From: Clostridiales bacterium
Lineage (GTDB): Bacteria; Bacillota; Clostridia; Oscillospirales; Oscillospiraceae
Direction: 5' to 3'
DNA: 7,505 nt
Assembly: GCA_003522945.1 (NCBI GenBank)
Contig: DPHR01000086.1
Span: 435 to 7,939, forward strand
Both the position numbers and the translations under genes were made by a program. Shown here in pieces: positions 6,236 through 7,505 of this stretch (position 1 is the first letter of the stretch; each line of letters starts with the position of its first letter). Under the pieces are notes generated by a model. That model was not told the DNA's origin. It searched no databases and was given only the letters and a program-made list of their open reading frames with translations.

Positions 6236-6386
6236 TAGGACGCCCTGCTTCGCCAAACTGGAACGACACCCTGAACAAGGCGCTGGCGCAATCGGGTGCA
6301 AGCCTTTGGCATCACCATCCAGGGGATTTTTCAATTGGACGATAACCCGCCAAAATCACGGGCCGGCCGCAGCGGGAGGGAATAAC
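6236..6386 (+). other. Unrecognised spacer with possible gene remnants at the island edge
   Basis: No intact gene is seen. Two coding-like patches are on the plus strand: one in the frame WNDTLNKALAQSG (about 6258-6296), and one 29 codons long from GTG 6296 to TAA 6383-6385 (VQAFGITIQGIFQLDDNPPK and on to RSGRE). A one-frame slip at about 6296 would join them into a single C-terminal fragment ending one base before the peptide deformylase ATG. This would fit the decayed or cut end of a gene formerly upstream of the deformylase. I do not recognise the protein. Confidence 0.3.
6374..6380 (+). promoter_or_regulatory. RBS of the peptide deformylase gene
   Basis: GGGAGGG lies 6 nt before the ATG at 6387. 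This selects the start over the longer open frame reaching back to 6201, whose upstream part has no deformylase similarity and overlaps the truncated methyltransferase gene. Confidence 0.7.
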
Positions 6387-6860
6387 ATGGCTTTGCGGGA
6401 AATTAGGAAGTTCGACGACCCCGTACTGCGCAAAATCTGCCGCCCGGTGGCCGCGGTGGACGACAATGTCCGCCGTTTGCTGAACGACATGATGGACACG
6501 CTGCACAACGCCCCAAACGGCGGCGCGCTTGCCGCCTGCCAAGTGGGCGTTTTAAAGCGGATGGTCGTGGTCGATTTGGGGGAGGGCTGCCGGTACAAAC
6601 TTGTTAACCCGCAAATCGTATCCCAGCGGGGAGAGCAGTGTACGCCGGAAGGGTGCCTTAGCTTTCCCGGCGTTTGGGCCACGGTTCGGCGGCCCATGCA
6701 GGTAACGGTCAAGGCGCTGGACGAAAACGGCGCGCCGGTGCTTCTGCGCGGCAAAGGCCTGCTGGCCAAATGCCTATGCCATGAACTAGACCACCTGGAC
6801 GGCGTTGTCTTTTTGGACAAAGCGGAACCAGACCAGGATAAAACACTACACCACACTTAA
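6387..6860 (+). CDS. Peptide deformylase, accessory type
   Basis: 157 residues, normal for the family. It is a metalloenzyme that removes the N-formyl group from new proteins at the ribosome. Motif II EGCLS (88-92) gives metal ligand Cys90; motif III HELDH (132-136) gives ligands His132 and His136 and catalytic Glu133. Motif I, normally GxGxAAxQ, reads GGALAACQ (45-52): the glutamine is kept, the second conserved glycine is alanine and the seventh position is cysteine. The metal and catalytic residues are intact, so activity is plausible but substrate fit may differ. It is not next to fmt, priA or the other usual housekeeping neighbours, and stands in the compositionally distinct right part. 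It is thus probably a second copy carried by a mobile or accessory region. It ends directly in a strong terminator. Confidence 0.92.
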   Translation: MALREIRKFDDPVLRKICRPVAAVDDNVRRLLNDMMDTLHNAPNGGALAACQVGVLKRMVVVDLGEGCRYKLVNPQIVSQRGEQCTPEGCLSFPGVWATVRRPMQVTVKALDENGAPVLLRGKGLLAKCLCHELDHLDGVVFLDKAEPDQDKTLHHT

Positions 6861-6897
6861 CCACCCTGCCGGCCTATGACCGGCAGGGTGGTTTTTT
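6859..6897 (+). terminator. Strong intrinsic terminator after peptide deformylase
   Basis: A perfect 14-bp stem, AACCACCCTGCCGG (6859-6872) with 6880-6893, has a 7-nt loop (CCTATGA) and runs into T6 (6892-6897). It starts inside the deformylase stop codon. The convergent lipoprotein gene ends in the same T run, so the hairpin may also separate the two transcripts, though the minus side has only a short U stretch. Confidence 0.93.
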
Positions 6898-7399
6898 AGG
6901 TATCTACTTCGTACAGATAAAACACGCCTTGCCCGGTGTCATAAAGGGCGACGGAAAAATTGTAGGAGTACCCATCCAACAAATCCCATTCGTCAGCCGG
7001 GTTATCGCAGCCGCTCCTTCTGTTCCAAAAATAATAGTACCCGTTTTCCACCCGCGGAACTACCGATTCTCCCGAATCATTCGTGAAAACCGGGCTTTGG
7101 CCCCAGCCGCCGTACAGGGTCACCCGCAGCGGCTGGGGCATGGGCAAAGCACGCCACCGGCCGCTGCCCTCCATTTGCCGGGCCAACGCGTTTGCCTTTT
7201 CTCGCTCGAACCGGATAACGGCCAAGGTTTCGCCATCTCCCAGAAAGCCGTCGTGGGTGTCCGAATAAAACACCAGCGTCCCGCCCTGCAAATCCACGCC
7301 GGGCAATCGCGGAATCGGAACCGGGTCATCGCCTGCCATGCAGCCGGGCAGCGCCAGCACCAACAAAAAAACACACAAGACGCGCCGGACGCTTTTCAT
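6896..7399 (-). CDS. Putative lipoprotein of unknown function
   Basis: 167 residues from ATG 7399. A short basic start (MKSVRR) and a Leu/Val-rich core lead to a lipobox LPGC with Cys20, so it is likely a lipid-anchored exported protein. The mature part is rich in aromatic and acidic residues (NGYYYFWNRRSGCDNPADEW, then a C-terminal FYLYEVDT), suggesting a small beta-rich domain. I do not recognise a named family. The ATG overlaps the stop of the upstream XRE gene (ATGA), which supports this start over the open frame reaching 7462, and implies co-transcription with that regulator. The stop TAA lies in the T run of the terminator after the convergent deformylase gene. No metal site or enzyme motif is evident. 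Confidence 0.8.
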   Translation of the reverse strand: MKSVRRVLCVFLLVLALPGCMAGDDPVPIPRLPGVDLQGGTLVFYSDTHDGFLGDGETLAVIRFEREKANALARQMEGSGRWRALPMPQPLRVTLYGGWGQSPVFTNDSGESVVPRVENGYYYFWNRRSGCDNPADEWDLLDGYSYNFSVALYDTGQGVFYLYEVDT

Positions 7400-7505
7400 G
7401 GCGCTCGGTCCCGCTTTTCGAAGGCCAGCAAGTCCCCGGGCTGACAGTCCAACGCCGCACACAGTTTTGCCAGCGTGGAAATTTTAAGCGCCTTGGCCTT
7501 ACCGT
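7396..7505 (-). CDS. C-terminal end of an XRE/Cro-type HTH regulator (partial)
   Basis: 35 codons plus stop are visible, open at the right edge. The segment KISTLAKLCAALDCQPGDLL followed by AFEKRDRAP matches the last helices of small YozG/HTH_26-type regulators (pattern L-x-K-[IL]-C-x-A-L-x-C-x-P-[GS]-D-[IL]-[LF]). Such proteins are about 65-75 residues and are common in mobile elements and phage-like regions. Its TGA (7398-7396) overlaps the lipoprotein ATG, so the two form one operon. The DNA-binding helix itself is outside the window. Confidence 0.75.
   Translation of the reverse strand, partial: GKAKALKISTLAKLCAALDCQPGDLLAFEKRDRAP

Noticed and set aside
6201..6386. Peptide deformylase starting at 6201
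   Set aside because: The upstream part overlaps the methyltransferase fragment, lacks deformylase similarity and has no RBS; GGGAGGG before 6387 is better.
5612..7505. Minus-strand frames opposite the methyltransferase and deformylase genes (for example 5618-6334 and 6356-6856)
   Set aside because: No family motifs, no RBS, and complete overlap with better supported plus-strand genes.

Overview
The window looks like a high-GC member of the Bacillota, most likely an anaerobic Clostridia/Oscillospirales-type gut organism. This is inferred from GC-rich third codon positions, strong AGGAGG-type ribosome binding sites, a perfect -35 TTGACA spaced 17 bp from its -10 in one intergenic region, a typical small HisKA/OmpR two-component pair, and YozG-like XRE and lipoprotein genes. 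No rRNA, tRNA or CRISPR array is visible.

Left part (1-3425, minus strand): a tightly overlapping three-gene operon. Reading leftwards it encodes a PAPS-dependent sulfotransferase, CysD (small subunit of ATP sulfurylase) and a CysN-CysC fusion (GTPase large subunit of ATP sulfurylase plus APS kinase; the kinase part runs off the window). Together CysD, CysN and CysC turn sulfate and ATP into PAPS, and the sulfotransferase would pass the sulfo group to an unknown acceptor. No APS/PAPS reductase or sulfite reductase is in the window. The set therefore reads as a dedicated sulfonation pathway rather than sulfur assimilation, although the left side of the locus is cut off.

Middle (3464-5306, minus strand): a two-component system, response regulator first and then sensor kinase with a 4-bp ATGA overlap, driven by a near-consensus promoter at 5278-5306. 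A perfect 16-bp inverted repeat lies between the kinase and the sulfotransferase gene. It may be a terminator or an attenuator that decides whether the two operons are linked.

Divergent intergenic region (5242-5659): it carries a possible plus-strand promoter, a small Ser-rich reading frame, a 35-nt pure pyrimidine tract, an 18-bp hairpin followed by a U-rich stretch, and then a second -10 box and a strong RBS. The arrangement resembles a regulated leader or a small RNA. Downstream lies a RlmI-type 23S rRNA methyltransferase gene that stops after about 191 codons, before its catalytic domain.

Right part (about 6236-7505): base and codon use look different and the content is accessory. There is a short stretch of unrecognised remnants, an extra peptide deformylase with altered motif I, a strong intrinsic terminator, and on the minus strand a lipoprotein of unknown function overlapping the end of an XRE/HTH regulator. 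The break in the methyltransferase gene at about 6205-6240 probably marks the edge of a mobile element or genomic island, or an assembly join.
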